A model generated the notes under the pieces. The model saw nothing but the letters and a program-made list of their open reading frames with translations, did not search any database and had not been told where the DNA came from. Shown here piece by piece: positions 35,451 to 43,377 of a stretch of DNA of 64,000 nt. A program made the position numbers and the translations under genes. The stretch's first letter is position 1. Every line of letters begins with the position of its first letter. Origin of the DNA: Exiguobacterium artemiae 255-15 (lineage in GTDB: Bacteria > Bacillota > Bacilli > Exiguobacteriales > Exiguobacteriaceae); assembly GCF_000019905.1 (NCBI RefSeq), contig NC_010556.1, forward strand, positions 2,970,137 to 3,034,136, in the 5' to 3' direction.

Positions 35451-36583
35451 CGTTCGGCTTCTTGTTTGAGATTCAGTCCTGCGTTCACATCCCGGTCGTG
35501 ATGGATGCCGCAACTCGGGCATGTCCATTCCCGTAAGCCAAGATGTTTCACGTCTTTGTGTTGATGTCCGCAACTGGAGCACAGTTGACTGGAAGCAAAG
35601 GTCTTGCCGACTTTTACGACGGTCTTCCCGTACCATTTCGCCTTGTACTCCAACATGCAGAAGAACTCGGACCAGCTGACGTCCGAGATGGCCTTGCTTA
35701 ACTTGCGATTCTTCTGCATGTTCTTCACCTGCAAGGTCTCGATCCCGATGACGTCGTGGTTTTGGACGATCTCGGTCGATACCTTGTGCAGGAAGTCAGT
35801 GCGCTTGTTGGCGATCTTCTCATAGATACGGGCGACCTTCCGCTTCTGCTTCTGATAGTTTCTCGCCTCAGAAAGCGTGATTTTCTTGTTCAGGGCGATG
35901 CGTTGACGACAGGAGAGCTTACGCTGTTCGCGCGCCAGTTTCTTCTCAAGCGAACGGAAGTAACGGTCGTTCTTATATACCGTGCCGTCCGACAGGATGG
36001 CGAAGTTCTTGAGTCCAACGTCGACGCCGACAGATGAACCGGTCTTCGGCAATTCGTTGATCTCCTGCTCGACGAGCAGGGAGACGAAATATTTGCCTGA
36101 AGCGTTACGTCGAATCGTGGCGTTCAAGATACGGCCTGTGATGTGTTTCGAATGGGCGAAACGTACCCATTTCAGCTTCGGAAGTTTGAGTTTGTTGCAT
36201 CCAATCGAGACTTCAGGAAGCTGGTTTTTGCCTTGGATGTTGGTCTTGTACGACTGGATGGGATTGCGCTTCGACTTGAATCGAGGGCGTTCGTTCTGCT
36301 TCTTGAAGAAGCGGTCAAACGCATCAGCAAGATGTTTGACGCTGATCTGAACAGAGGTACTATCCACTTCTTTCAACCAGTCGAACTCCTGCTTTAACAA
36401 AGGAATTTCTTTGGAACAAGAACCGTAGGACAGTCCTTTTCCAGTGGTCTTGTACATTTCATCCCACTTCGCCAAGAAGTGGTTGAAGATGAAGCGTGAA
36501 CACCCGATCGTCTTCGCGATCAGGATTTCCTGCTCTTTTGTGGGGTAGATTCTGAATTTGTAGGCCTTGTGCTTCAACACCAT
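35408..36583 (-). CDS. tnpB: RNA-guided endonuclease TnpB (OrfB), 391 aa
   Basis: A full-length IS605 OrfB with N-terminal helix-turn-helix ([19 protein letters not shown]), a middle OrfB_IS605 domain and RuvC-like nuclease. The RuvC acids are in [10 protein letters not shown] (about residue 189), [10 protein letters not shown] (about 279) and [11 protein letters not shown] (about 363). The zinc ribbon CSSCGH and CPSCGI is intact between the last two. So the protein looks active. The gene has AAAGGAGGTG before the ATG at 36583. TnpB proteins cut DNA guided by omega RNA and help the element persist. Confidence 0.95.
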   Translation of the reverse strand: MVLKHKAYKFRIYPTKEQEILIAKTIGCSRFIFNHFLAKWDEMYKTTGKGLSYGSCSKEIPLLKQEFDWLKEVDSTSVQISVKHLADAFDRFFKKQNERPRFKSKRNPIQSYKTNIQGKNQLPEVSIGCNKLKLPKLKWVRFAHSKHITGRILNATIRRNASGKYFVSLLVEQEINELPKTGSSVGVDVGLKNFAILSDGTVYKNDRYFRSLEKKLAREQRKLSCRQRIALNKKITLSEARNYQKQKRKVARIYEKIANKRTDFLHKVSTEIVQNHDVIGIETLQVKNMQKNRKLSKAISDVSWSEFFCMLEYKAKWYGKTVVKVGKTFASSQLCSSCGHQHKDVKHLGLREWTCPSCGIHHDRDVNAGLNLKQEAERILASSTVGTTGLA

Positions 36584-36625
36584 TTTTCACCTCCTTTAAA
36601 GGAAAATATACCCGAAAAGCAGGCT

Positions 36626-36682
36626 GGCGATTCCTCTCCCACTTTCACTTCGTTTAGAAGTGAAAGTGGGAGATAGATCGCC
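36626..36682. repeat. IS left-end hairpin
   Basis: TCTCCCACTTTCACTT pairs perfectly with its complement (36635-36650 and 36658-36673) around CGTTTAG, extended by GGCGAT/ATCGCC outside. Such subterminal hairpins are what TnpA recognises in this family. Confidence 0.85.
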
Positions 36683-36713
36683 TAATTTTGATAAAAAATT
36701 GAATGTCCTATAA

Positions 36714-36759
36714 AAAACACATGTAGAATTGACCTCGCTGTCAGTCTTACATGTGTTTT
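36714..36759. terminator. large hairpin terminator between IS and orphan genes
   Basis: AAAACACATGTA and TACATGTGTTTT form a 12-bp stem; outer GAATGTC/GACATTC arms extend it. On the minus strand it runs into TTTTTTAT after the orphan gene. It may also have been the terminator of the nuclease operon before the IS inserted. Confidence 0.75.
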
Positions 36760-36909
36760 GGATTGAATAAGACATTCTGTTGGACATATACCGCAATTGT
36801 CCATCTTTTTCATTGTCTCCACATTTAGATGGATCGTAGCGCTATCAACTAAAAAGAAAAACGTAGAAAAACTAATCCTACTTTAATAATCAAATTAGCA
36901 GAATCGATA

Positions 36910-37260
36910 CTATTTTTTTTGTTTTGTTTCATTAAAAAGTATCATCGGATCATAAGGTGCATTAGGATCATTTTTCAAATTGATAAAATGTCTTTGATCA
37001 TTCCAATCCCCAAACTGCTCCGTATAGGGCATTTCCAATGACTGAAACACTTCCTCATTTTTGACCAGACCAATGTAAACTTCGTACCCTTCATCATCTG
37101 ATGAGAAAAATCCGCCTTCAGCAGCCGTAGTTTCAACCAGCGCTTCATCAATCAAATCTCTTAATTTCAATAATGCTTGTTTATTTCCAACAATAAAGGA
37201 TTCTTGATGATTGGTATGCTGAGCATAAATATGTAAATACATCTGGTGTTTCCATGACAT
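36910..37260 (-). CDS. hypothetical protein, 116 aa (A+T-rich orphan)
   Basis: I do not recognise the family. The protein is soluble and acidic, with a beta strand (MYLHIYAQH), a helix (GNKQALLKLRDLIDEAL), GGFFSSDDEGYEVYIGLV and a polar tail. This build recalls small immunity-type proteins found loose in Bacilli genomes, but no motif proves it. It lies 118 bp downstream of the other orphan and uses more A/T-ending codons than core genes. Confidence 0.5.
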   Translation of the reverse strand: MSWKHQMYLHIYAQHTNHQESFIVGNKQALLKLRDLIDEALVETTAAEGGFFSSDDEGYEVYIGLVKNEEVFQSLEMPYTEQFGDWNDQRHFINLKNDPNAPYDPMILFNETKQKK

Positions 37261-37378
37261 GATGTCTTCTCACCTCACCGGTTATTTTTTCAAGCATACT
37301 TTTATTTGGTATTGATATTGATTTTGAATATGACCTAAATGTAATTGATGAAATCCTAAAACAAAAGGTTCTTCATTT

Positions 37379-37822
37379 TTATTCCTTACTCTCATATCGA
37401 TGCTGTTTTCCCATCCAATCATTTCTTTCTCTCCATCTAAGTTTTTTAGCTGATATCCAACTTACGTTATGTTCGATATTGCTCGGATCAAAATCAATAT
37501 CATCTGACCAATAATAAGTATCATTCTGTTTTAAAATGACAGCCTCAAAAAGTATCGAGGCGAAATTTTCTGCTGTCGGAAGGATATAAATTGCTGTTAC
37601 ACCTTCAAACCATAATTCAATCGCAGACGGGTTTTTAAACTGACGTTGAAATAACAGTTTGACGTTTGTATCTAATCCGCTTGGAGCAGCCATCGTCAGA
37701 TTCTCATCAATATACGTTTCGGTCCACATATGCATCTCCTTCAAACAGCCATCATGAAAATAACCAAAGTCCTCAAGTAACTCCACGATTTCTGATTCCT
37801 CTTTTAGTTCATTCCAGTTCAT
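37379..37822 (-). CDS. hypothetical protein with N-terminal FHD motif, 147 aa
   Basis: The N-terminus has GYFHDGCLKEMHMWTETYIDENLTM followed by a beta strand VKLLFQRQF and IELWFEGVTAIYILP. The FHD opening with later beta strands is shared by uncharacterised proteins of Bacilli often found near polymorphic-toxin or YxiG-type immunity genes; I make that comparison from memory only. The protein is acidic, cytosolic and A+T-rich in coding. A weak GAGGTAACC precedes the ATG. No toxin gene is in reach except the secreted nuclease 2.3 kb away. Confidence 0.5.
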   Translation of the reverse strand: MNWNELKEESEIVELLEDFGYFHDGCLKEMHMWTETYIDENLTMAAPSGLDTNVKLLFQRQFKNPSAIELWFEGVTAIYILPTAENFASILFEAVILKQNDTYYWSDDIDFDPSNIEHNVSWISAKKLRWRERNDWMGKQHRYESKE

Positions 37823-37877
37823 AGGTTACCTCCTTTGCATTTTTTTGATCATCTCTTCTTGTCAGAAAAGCTATGCT

Positions 37878-37929
37878 ATACAAAAGACCATCTCAATTGC
37901 GTAACAGCATTTGACATGGTCTTTTGTAT
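37878..37929. terminator. rlmH terminator
   Basis: ATACAAAAGACCAT and ATGGTCTTTTGTAT form a perfect 14-bp stem with a 24-base loop immediately downstream of the rlmH stop. Confidence 0.88.
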
Positions 37930-37938
37930 TGACTGAAC

Positions 37939-38418
37939 TTACTTATGATACGGCTCATTCCGATTAATCCGATACGCCCGATAAATCTGTTCACAGAGAA
38001 TCATCTTCATCAATTGATGGGGAAATGTCATCTTCGAGAAGGAAATCGTATCGTTTGCCCGTTGCATGACTTCCGGTGCGAGACCAAGCGATCCGCCGAT
38101 AACAAACGCGATTTTACTTTTGCCGTACGTCGCCAGTCGGTCGAGTTCTGTCGCAAACTGTTCACTCGTCCGTTGCTTTCCTTCGATAGCAAGTGCGTAG
38201 ACGTGAACGTCCGGTCCAATCTTCGCTAAAATCCGTTCGCCCTCTTTTTTCTTCACTTGCTGCATCTCGGCGTCACTTAATTGTTCCGGTGCTTTTTCGT
38301 CCGGTACCTCGATTTCCTGAATCGAACAATAGGCGCCAAGACGTTTCGTATATTCGGCAATCCCTTGCTTCAAGTACTTCTCTTTTAACTTTCCGACCGT
38401 GATAATGGTAATTTGCAT
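37939..38418 (-). CDS. rlmH: 23S rRNA pseudouridine-1915 N3-methyltransferase, 159 aa
   Basis: A SPOUT-class methyltransferase acting on 23S rRNA pseudouridine 1915 of assembled 70S ribosomes. It is full length for the family: [20 protein letters not shown] at the start, [14 protein letters not shown], the SAM knot [15 protein letters not shown] and the C-terminal [21 protein letters not shown]. Two ATGs in tandem occur (38421 and 38418); homologues start with Met-Gln/Lys-Ile. It is called ydA/yydA in B. subtilis and lies at the same place near the origin. Confidence 0.97.
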   Translation of the reverse strand: MQITIITVGKLKEKYLKQGIAEYTKRLGAYCSIQEIEVPDEKAPEQLSDAEMQQVKKKEGERILAKIGPDVHVYALAIEGKQRTSEQFATELDRLATYGKSKIAFVIGGSLGLAPEVMQRANDTISFSKMTFPHQLMKMILCEQIYRAYRINRNEPYHK

Positions 38419-38452
38419 CATTGTTCTCGCTTTCTGACAGAAAATTCAGGAG

Positions 38453-38740
38453 TTATCCACAGAGTTATCCACATGTCCACATGTTGATAATTATTTTTTG
38501 CTTGACACAAGATATGTCGCGGGCTGGTCACAGTACTCACATGTGACGTTTTTCTCTGCCGGTACCTCTTCCAAAATCGGGTACTCTTCCGTTTCATCGA
38601 CTACTTCGTCGAGCGCTAACTCGACGTGTTCTAAACAGACATATTTATCCACAGGTCTTTTCCTCCTTTTAAGTTATCCACATTTATCCGCTACCAGTAT
38701 AACAAAAATTGACTTCTCCGGCCGAAAAAAGTTATCCACA
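38453..38740 (+). promoter_or_regulatory. cluster of five perfect DnaA boxes
   Basis: TTATCCACA occurs five times in the same orientation in 288 bp: 38453-38461, 38465-38473, 38645-38653, 38674-38682 and 38732-38740, plus degenerate copies. About one exact copy per 262 kb per strand is expected at random. The cluster spans the rlmH promoter and the CxxH/CxxC gene. B. subtilis is known to have DnaA-box clusters outside oriC that hold DnaA; I recall one by the rlmH homologue. Confidence 0.9.
38491..38652 (-). CDS. CxxH/CxxC microprotein (BA_5709-type), 53 aa
   Basis: This short gene starts with GTG at 38652 behind AAAAGGAGG. The product reads MDKYVCLEHVELALDEVVDE and ends QPATYLVSSKK. It has CLEH near the start and CEYC near the end, the CxxH and CxxC pair of the TIGR04129 family (YyzF-like in Bacillus), a likely zinc-binding knuckle. 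The position next to rlmH is conserved. The GTG start codon lies inside one of the DnaA boxes. Function is unknown. Confidence 0.88.
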   Translation of the reverse strand: MDKYVCLEHVELALDEVVDETEEYPILEEVPAEKNVTCEYCDQPATYLVSSKK

Positions 38741-38809
38741 GCTCCTCTTTGGAGTTACTTCCTTGATCCGCTTCCCTTCACCACCAATTCCTTCATCGTA
38801 TCCGCTGCA

Positions 38810-38960
38810 CGCGACTCCTACAGGAAAAAGCACGGCTCGCCCGCGCTGTCAGAGGAAAACGAGACCAGGGACTCGACGCCGACAGGCAAGAAGCCCGCGG
38901 CTTGTTCCTCGTCTGAGGAAAGCGCGTGCCAGCAAGATACGATGAGAACCGGAAACACTA
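38810..38960. repeat. degenerate Bacilli-type intergenic repeat
   Basis: The stretch begins GCGACTCCTACAGGAAAAAGC and contains GCCCGCGG, GAGGAAAGCGCGTGCC and a final ACCGGAAAC. It matches from memory a repeated non-coding element of many Bacilli with the pattern GCGACTCCTGCGGGAAAAGC ... CCCGCGGAAAGCG ... CGGAAA. Several internal arms pair (ACTCC/GGAAA context, CGGCTCG/CGTGCC). No gene is present here; open frames through it are not credible. Function of the family is unknown. Confidence 0.55.
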
Positions 38961-38973
38961 TCTTTTCTACGCA

Positions 38974-39007
38974 AAAAAAACTACCCGCACGTATACGAGT
39001 AGTTGAT
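38974..39007 (-). terminator. htrA terminator
   Basis: On the minus strand AACTACTCG pairs with CGGGTAGTT (one G-U) and runs into eight T, starting right after the htrA stop. Confidence 0.88.
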
Positions 39008-39016
39008 CTGAATCTG

Positions 39017-40309
39017 TTATTGTACCGTCGCTGCTTGCGCCGACAGTTTGACATCAAGTGTCTGTTTCTCGCCGCCCCGGTAGAACGTCACTTTGACGTT
39101 GTCGCCGACTTTAGCGTCACGATAGAGGACACTTTTTAGATCGGCAAACGATCGGATGTCTTTGCCGTTGATCTCAACGATGACATCATTTTCTTTCATC
39201 CCGGCTTTTGCCGCTCCGCTGTTTTTCGTCAAACCGACGACAACAATTCCGCGGTTGACGTCACTCGGCAGTTTCAGACGATCTTCCCGGAACCCGCTTG
39301 GGAATTCCTGAACATCCCGGATCTGAATCCCGAGTTGCGGACGAATCACTTCACCGTTTTGTTCGAGATCACGCATGATCGGCAACGCTTCGTTGATCGG
39401 AATCGCAAAACCGACCCCTTCGACGCTTGCTTCGGCAATCTTCATCGAGTTGATGCCGATCAATTGACCGGACGTATTGATGAGCGCTCCGCCTGAGTTA
39501 CCCGGATTGATTGCGGCATCGGTCTGAATGACTTCGGTGTTGAAGTCCTGCTGCCCGTCCTTGTTCGTATCAACCGGCACTGTCCGTTCCTGGGCACTGA
39601 TGACACCACGTGTGACCGAGTTCGCAAAGATGCCGAGCGGATTCCCAATCGCAAGAACCGTCTCCCCGGCACGTAACGTATCCGAATCCCCGAGTTTGAC
39701 GACTTGTGTCACTTTTGATGCATCAATCGACAACACGGCTAAATCGTATGTTGGATCTTCCCCGAGCACTTTCGCTTCGAGTGCCGTTCCGTCAGACAAT
39801 GTGACCGACAACCGGCTTGCACCTTCGACGACGTGATAGTTCGTCACGACATACGCTTTGTTGCCGTCTTTTTTATAGATGACACCCGATCCGGCTCCGG
39901 TCTCCTGATCGGCACCCTGGAACGAGCTTTGCAGGTTCGTCACGCTGACGACCGCTTCCTTCGTCTGACCGACGGCACTGACGATATCGTTTTCCGATTC
40001 CGTTGCTTTCGTTGCCGCCTGTTCCGGCGTCGCATTTGAGACCGGCGTCGGACTTGTCATTTCGTCACGCACGAACGGCCAAGCAATCAGGGCAATCAAC
40101 AGCGCACCGATGATTCCGCCGATCAGGCCTACAAAAAAGGCTTTCCCGCCGCCGCGGCGTTTTGGTGCAGGTGGTTCTTCTTCATATGATTCACGATAAG
40201 GACTGACCGGCTCGTCTTCACTTGGTCGTCGCGGCGGAAAGCCGTTTGTCTCATCGGTCGATGCGTAAGGCTGATCTGATTCGTTCCGTGGTTCTTCTGG
40301 TCGATCCAT
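39017..40309 (-). CDS. htrA: membrane-anchored HtrA-type serine protease, 430 aa
   Basis: A quality-control protease outside the membrane. An acidic cytoplasmic N-terminus (1 to about 55) leads to one TM (AFFVGLIGGIIGALLIALIAW, about 57-78). The trypsin-like domain has His159 (TNYHVV), Asp189 (TYDLAV) and Ser272 (GNSGGA), all intact. One PDZ domain (GIVVVGLTKNSGAAKAGMKENDVIVEING) closes the protein. It is the B. subtilis HtrC (YycK) homologue by position at the end of the walR locus. The ATG at 40309 with GGAGGCG upstream is chosen over the in-frame GTG at 40315. Confidence 0.95.
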   Translation of the reverse strand: MDRPEEPRNESDQPYASTDETNGFPPRRPSEDEPVSPYRESYEEEPPAPKRRGGGKAFFVGLIGGIIGALLIALIAWPFVRDEMTSPTPVSNATPEQAATKATESENDIVSAVGQTKEAVVSVTNLQSSFQGADQETGAGSGVIYKKDGNKAYVVTNYHVVEGASRLSVTLSDGTALEAKVLGEDPTYDLAVLSIDASKVTQVVKLGDSDTLRAGETVLAIGNPLGIFANSVTRGVISAQERTVPVDTNKDGQQDFNTEVIQTDAAINPGNSGGALINTSGQLIGINSMKIAEASVEGVGFAIPINEALPIMRDLEQNGEVIRPQLGIQIRDVQEFPSGFREDRLKLPSDVNRGIVVVGLTKNSGAAKAGMKENDVIVEINGKDIRSFADLKSVLYRDAKVGDNVKVTFYRGGEKQTLDVKLSAQAATVQ

Positions 40310-40415
40310 CGACACACGCCTCCTTCTAAACTCTCTTTACACAAGTATACCCCCATCACGTGGCGAGTTAGCCAAATGTGGGGGTCTTTTGAGCATATTC
40401 AGTAATTTCCCATAA

Positions 40416-41207
40416 TCAGAGCTTCAAAAGCGGCGTCGGAATGACGGGATCGGTGTCGAGCAACTGGATCTTGCTGAGGTCGACATCGCGGCTCGCGAGC
40501 GTCTGGGAGACACTCATCCGGGCCAGCTCCTTCATGTTGTTGTCCTTACTCAAGTGGGCCATATGGATCCGTTTCGTCCGGTCGTCGAGCACTTCGCTCA
40601 TCGCGATCGCTGCGTCTTCGTTCGAGACGTGACCGTAATCGCCGAGGATTCGCCGTTTGACGCTCCACGGGTAATGCCCCATCTGAAGCATCCCGATATC
40701 GTGGTTCGCTTCAAAAATATAGGCATCGGCGCCGCGGATGACACCTTTCATCCGGTCCGAGACGTAACCTGTATCCGTGATGTGAGCCAGCCGTTTTCCC
40801 TCATGGGCGAACTGGAAAAACATCGGATCGGCCGCGTCATGACTGACGTTAAACGATTCGACCTCGATGTCACCGAACTGTTTGACCTCGCCGACTTCCC
40901 ACAGGAACTTCAGTGCGGGATCGATTTTGCCGATCTTCGCTTCCATCGCCGCCCACGTTTTTTCATTCGCGTAGAGCGGAATGTTGTACTTCCGGGCCAT
41001 GATGCCGACACCTTTAATATGATCGGAATGTTCGTGTGTGACGAACAAGCCGTCGATTTTTTCCGGTGACCGGTGAATCTGGTCAAACAGCGCGAGCATC
41101 GCTTTCCCGGTCAGGCCGGCGTCAACGAGCAGGCGGGTCTGTTCACTTTCGATATAGAGGGCATTCCCCGTCGAGCCACTGGCAAGGACGCTGTAGTGTA
41201 GGCTCAT
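40416..41207 (-). CDS. walJ: WalJ metallo-beta-lactamase-fold protein, 263 aa
   Basis: A cytosolic metallo-hydrolase of the YycJ/WalJ group. The metal motif [12 protein letters not shown] is intact, the third ligand His is in [11 protein letters not shown], Asp in ITDTGYV and the last His in MAHLSKDNN. YycJ proteins are 5'-3' DNA exonucleases involved in mismatch repair in Bacillus anthracis and linked to cell division coordination in Streptococcus. The ATG at 41207 with GAGGAATG upstream is the likely start. It lies 10 bp after walI. Confidence 0.94.
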   Translation of the reverse strand: MSLHYSVLASGSTGNALYIESEQTRLLVDAGLTGKAMLALFDQIHRSPEKIDGLFVTHEHSDHIKGVGIMARKYNIPLYANEKTWAAMEAKIGKIDPALKFLWEVGEVKQFGDIEVESFNVSHDAADPMFFQFAHEGKRLAHITDTGYVSDRMKGVIRGADAYIFEANHDIGMLQMGHYPWSVKRRILGDYGHVSNEDAAIAMSEVLDDRTKRIHMAHLSKDNNMKELARMSVSQTLASRDVDLSKIQLLDTDPVIPTPLLKL

Positions 41208-41217
41208 CGTGCATTCC

Positions 41218-42054
41218 TCATTTCTCTGAAACGGTATCAAGCCGTTCGATGGTCTGGACTCCGCCGTCGATTGCATTGACGAAATACAGTTCTTCTCCGT
41301 TCAGTTCAATCTGCCACGTCGGCGGTAAAATCTGTACCGATTTCGTCCCTTCCGTCACGAGACAGAAGTACCCGAGTTTTTGGCTCGTCATTCGTTTCGA
41401 AGCCGGGAACAGACCCTGCTCCGACAGTTGGATGACGGATTCACTCGCCGATAATAACGTGACATCCTGTGCCTGACGGACGACTTTGTTTAAGTGACGT
41501 TGTTTGTAACTGATGATTTCCTTCTGCTCGTTCAACTGCAGTACGAGCAGGGACGGACCGATCATCGCGTCATCTTCTCGCGACTGTTGCGGTGTCGAGT
41601 ACAACGGTTGCTCCTTGTATGTCTGAACGAACGTCATCTCGTTATGTTTACTGTCATATTTCCAAAACGTATAGTCGGTCCCGTACGCAGCCGATGACTG
41701 GACAAACGATGTCGCCGAATCACGCATCGCTTTCGCTTCGAGCGGGAACGGTTTCGTCAGACGAACCGACCACTCGATTTGATTTTTGACAGACGTGACG
41801 GCATCCTGGATCGGTGAACCTGATTTCGGCGCCAATGAACTCGTATCGACTTCCGCCGTCAAATAACCGATGTCTTTCGAGACGGTCTGCAGTTTCTTTT
41901 CATCAATTTTTCGTTCTTTCAAAACAGTTTTCCCGTCCGCGTTCGTCGTGACGATTCGGGGATCGATCATTCGGTCCATCAACTGAACGGCAAGATAGGC
42001 GTTCAGGATCAGGAACGTCAAAATCAGTAACGTTTTTGCTTTACTCCAATCCAT
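41218..42054 (-). CDS. walI: WalI (YycI) regulator of the WalRK system, 278 aa
   Basis: One N-terminal TM ([20 protein letters not shown], about 6-25) anchors an extracytoplasmic domain of the YycI fold with [19 protein letters not shown] and a YycI-type C-terminus ending [15 protein letters not shown] [16 protein letters not shown]. WalI and WalH together bind the WalK membrane part and tune its kinase activity. The gene follows walH with only 6 bp between them. Confidence 0.93.
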   Translation of the reverse strand: MDWSKAKTLLILTFLILNAYLAVQLMDRMIDPRIVTTNADGKTVLKERKIDEKKLQTVSKDIGYLTAEVDTSSLAPKSGSPIQDAVTSVKNQIEWSVRLTKPFPLEAKAMRDSATSFVQSSAAYGTDYTFWKYDSKHNEMTFVQTYKEQPLYSTPQQSREDDAMIGPSLLVLQLNEQKEIISYKQRHLNKVVRQAQDVTLLSASESVIQLSEQGLFPASKRMTSQKLGYFCLVTEGTKSVQILPPTWQIELNGEELYFVNAIDGGVQTIERLDTVSEK

Positions 42055-42060
42055 GAATCC

Positions 42061-43377
42061 TTACCCCTCTTTTCCGATAGCTTGATCGACCGTCGTCCAT
42101 TTCCCGTTGTGTTTGACGAACCAGGCCGGCTTAAACAAGGCATAACGACTCGTTTCAATTTCGTACGTCATCTCATACCCCATCCGGATGCCGGAAATCT
42201 CATCCAACAGATCAGCGGATTGAAGCTGCTTTTCGATTTGATCAATCGACGGCAAGGTCGTTTCCCGAAGCAACAACTTCCGATCCGCCCGAATCATGCT
42301 GCGGCTGAGCGAACGGATTTGATTTTCTTCGAACGTGACCTTGATGGTCGCGAGATCGAAGTCCGGTTGTTCGAGCAACGGTCCTGTTTCACCGAAGATC
42401 GGATACCGGTTCAAATACAAGCGGAACGTCGCCGCCTGTTCTTCATCCGTTTTCGACATCTGATCAAAGTAATACCGGAAGCCGCTGCGTTGCGTTACAG
42501 GATCGAGCCATCCGCCATGGATGTTGATATAACTCACGATCGTACTGTAATCGATGGACGAGGTCTGGGTGTTCGGCGACAACGTATTGAAACGGAACGC
42601 ATTGTAATCCCGGTCATAGGTCGAGACACTGACACCGTCCGTCAGAACGTCGAGATCATCCCGGCTTTTGATTTGCTGCACGTTCGAGTTTTCCGTAAAG
42701 AACGCGCTCTCGATCCGGCTCAGCGGTTTCGGATCCTGTGCGATGTCATCGTAGACGAAGACTTCTTCCAGTTTTGTTGCACCGCTCGGGACATACGTAT
42801 AGTCACCGCCCTTGAGCTCGACTTTCGTCATCGGTTTTTTCTTGTCATAGGCGAATAACCGTTTTAAGACCGTTTCATCGCCGATTAACTTAAAGTCTTT
42901 AAATCGCCCGGTCGTCGACTCCAGCCGAAGAATCGGTCCTTCATAATCGAGCAGATAAAGCCGTTTGATCGGTTCAGACATCGCAATTTGTTTTTCTCCG
43001 AGTAATTCCTCGAGCATCTTCGAACTGATAGGCGTCGGGAAAATCATCTCGACGCTCCGCTTACTGACCGGAATGTTGGATGCCTTATCGGTCAAAACTA
43101 GCACACCGACATCAAACGAGGCGCCGATCCGGTTCAGAATCGTCCGACCGATGATCTGGGTCTGATAGGCACTTTCACCGTCCGAGTAGACGACAAGTTC
43201 CGGATTGATCAGCTGATTTCCTTCGACCGTCTTCGAGGCATCGATTTCATTGAACGACACCTGTTCCTGCTCAATCGACTCACTGCTCGGATGATACGTC
43301 CATAACATCGCCGTCTGGACAATCGAAGCGCTGACCAGAACAATCAACGCGATGGATTTCAGTCGCTGTTTCGTCAT
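42061..43377 (-). CDS. walH: WalH (YycH) regulator of the WalRK system, 438 aa
   Basis: An N-terminal TM (SIALIVLVSASIVQTAMLWTY, about 8-28) and a large outside domain of the YycH type (IMFSKPISSKMLEELL-like FPTPISSKMLEELLGEK, GGDYTYVPSG, FGETGPLLEQPD). It overlaps walK by 4 bp (stop/start), so translation is coupled. It works with WalI to restrain or modulate WalK. Confidence 0.93.
   Translation of the reverse strand: MTKQRLKSIALIVLVSASIVQTAMLWTYHPSSESIEQEQVSFNEIDASKTVEGNQLINPELVVYSDGESAYQTQIIGRTILNRIGASFDVGVLVLTDKASNIPVSKRSVEMIFPTPISSKMLEELLGEKQIAMSEPIKRLYLLDYEGPILRLESTTGRFKDFKLIGDETVLKRLFAYDKKKPMTKVELKGGDYTYVPSGATKLEEVFVYDDIAQDPKPLSRIESAFFTENSNVQQIKSRDDLDVLTDGVSVSTYDRDYNAFRFNTLSPNTQTSSIDYSTIVSYINIHGGWLDPVTQRSGFRYYFDQMSKTDEEQAATFRLYLNRYPIFGETGPLLEQPDFDLATIKVTFEENQIRSLSRSMIRADRKLLLRETTLPSIDQIEKQLQSADLLDEISGIRMGYEMTYEIETSRYALFKPAWFVKHNGKWTTVDQAIGKEG

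Larger units (their letters stand above)
35334..36700 (-). mobile_element. TnpB-only IS200/IS605-type element (IS1341-like)
   Basis: A single tnpB gene is flanked by subterminal hairpins and no tnpA is present. The left end (upstream of tnpB) carries a perfect 16-bp hairpin at 36635-36673. The right end has a CTTCAC/GTGAAG hairpin and ends near TTCAA read on the minus strand (about 35334-35338). The left boundary is uncertain: a TTTAT followed by CAAAATTAGGCG near 36686-36700 is a candidate target/TAM. There are no target-site duplications, as expected for this family. Confidence 0.75.

Noticed and set aside
36143..36397. Plus-strand open frames inside tnpB as a TnpA gene
   Set aside because: They are antisense shadows with no HUH motif or catalytic Tyr context.
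38498..39139. Long plus-strand open frame through the rlmH-htrA gap
   Set aside because: It lacks a ribosome-binding site, is Ser/Thr/Arg-rich, runs antisense over the CxxH/CxxC gene and htrA end, and crosses the DnaA boxes and the repeat.
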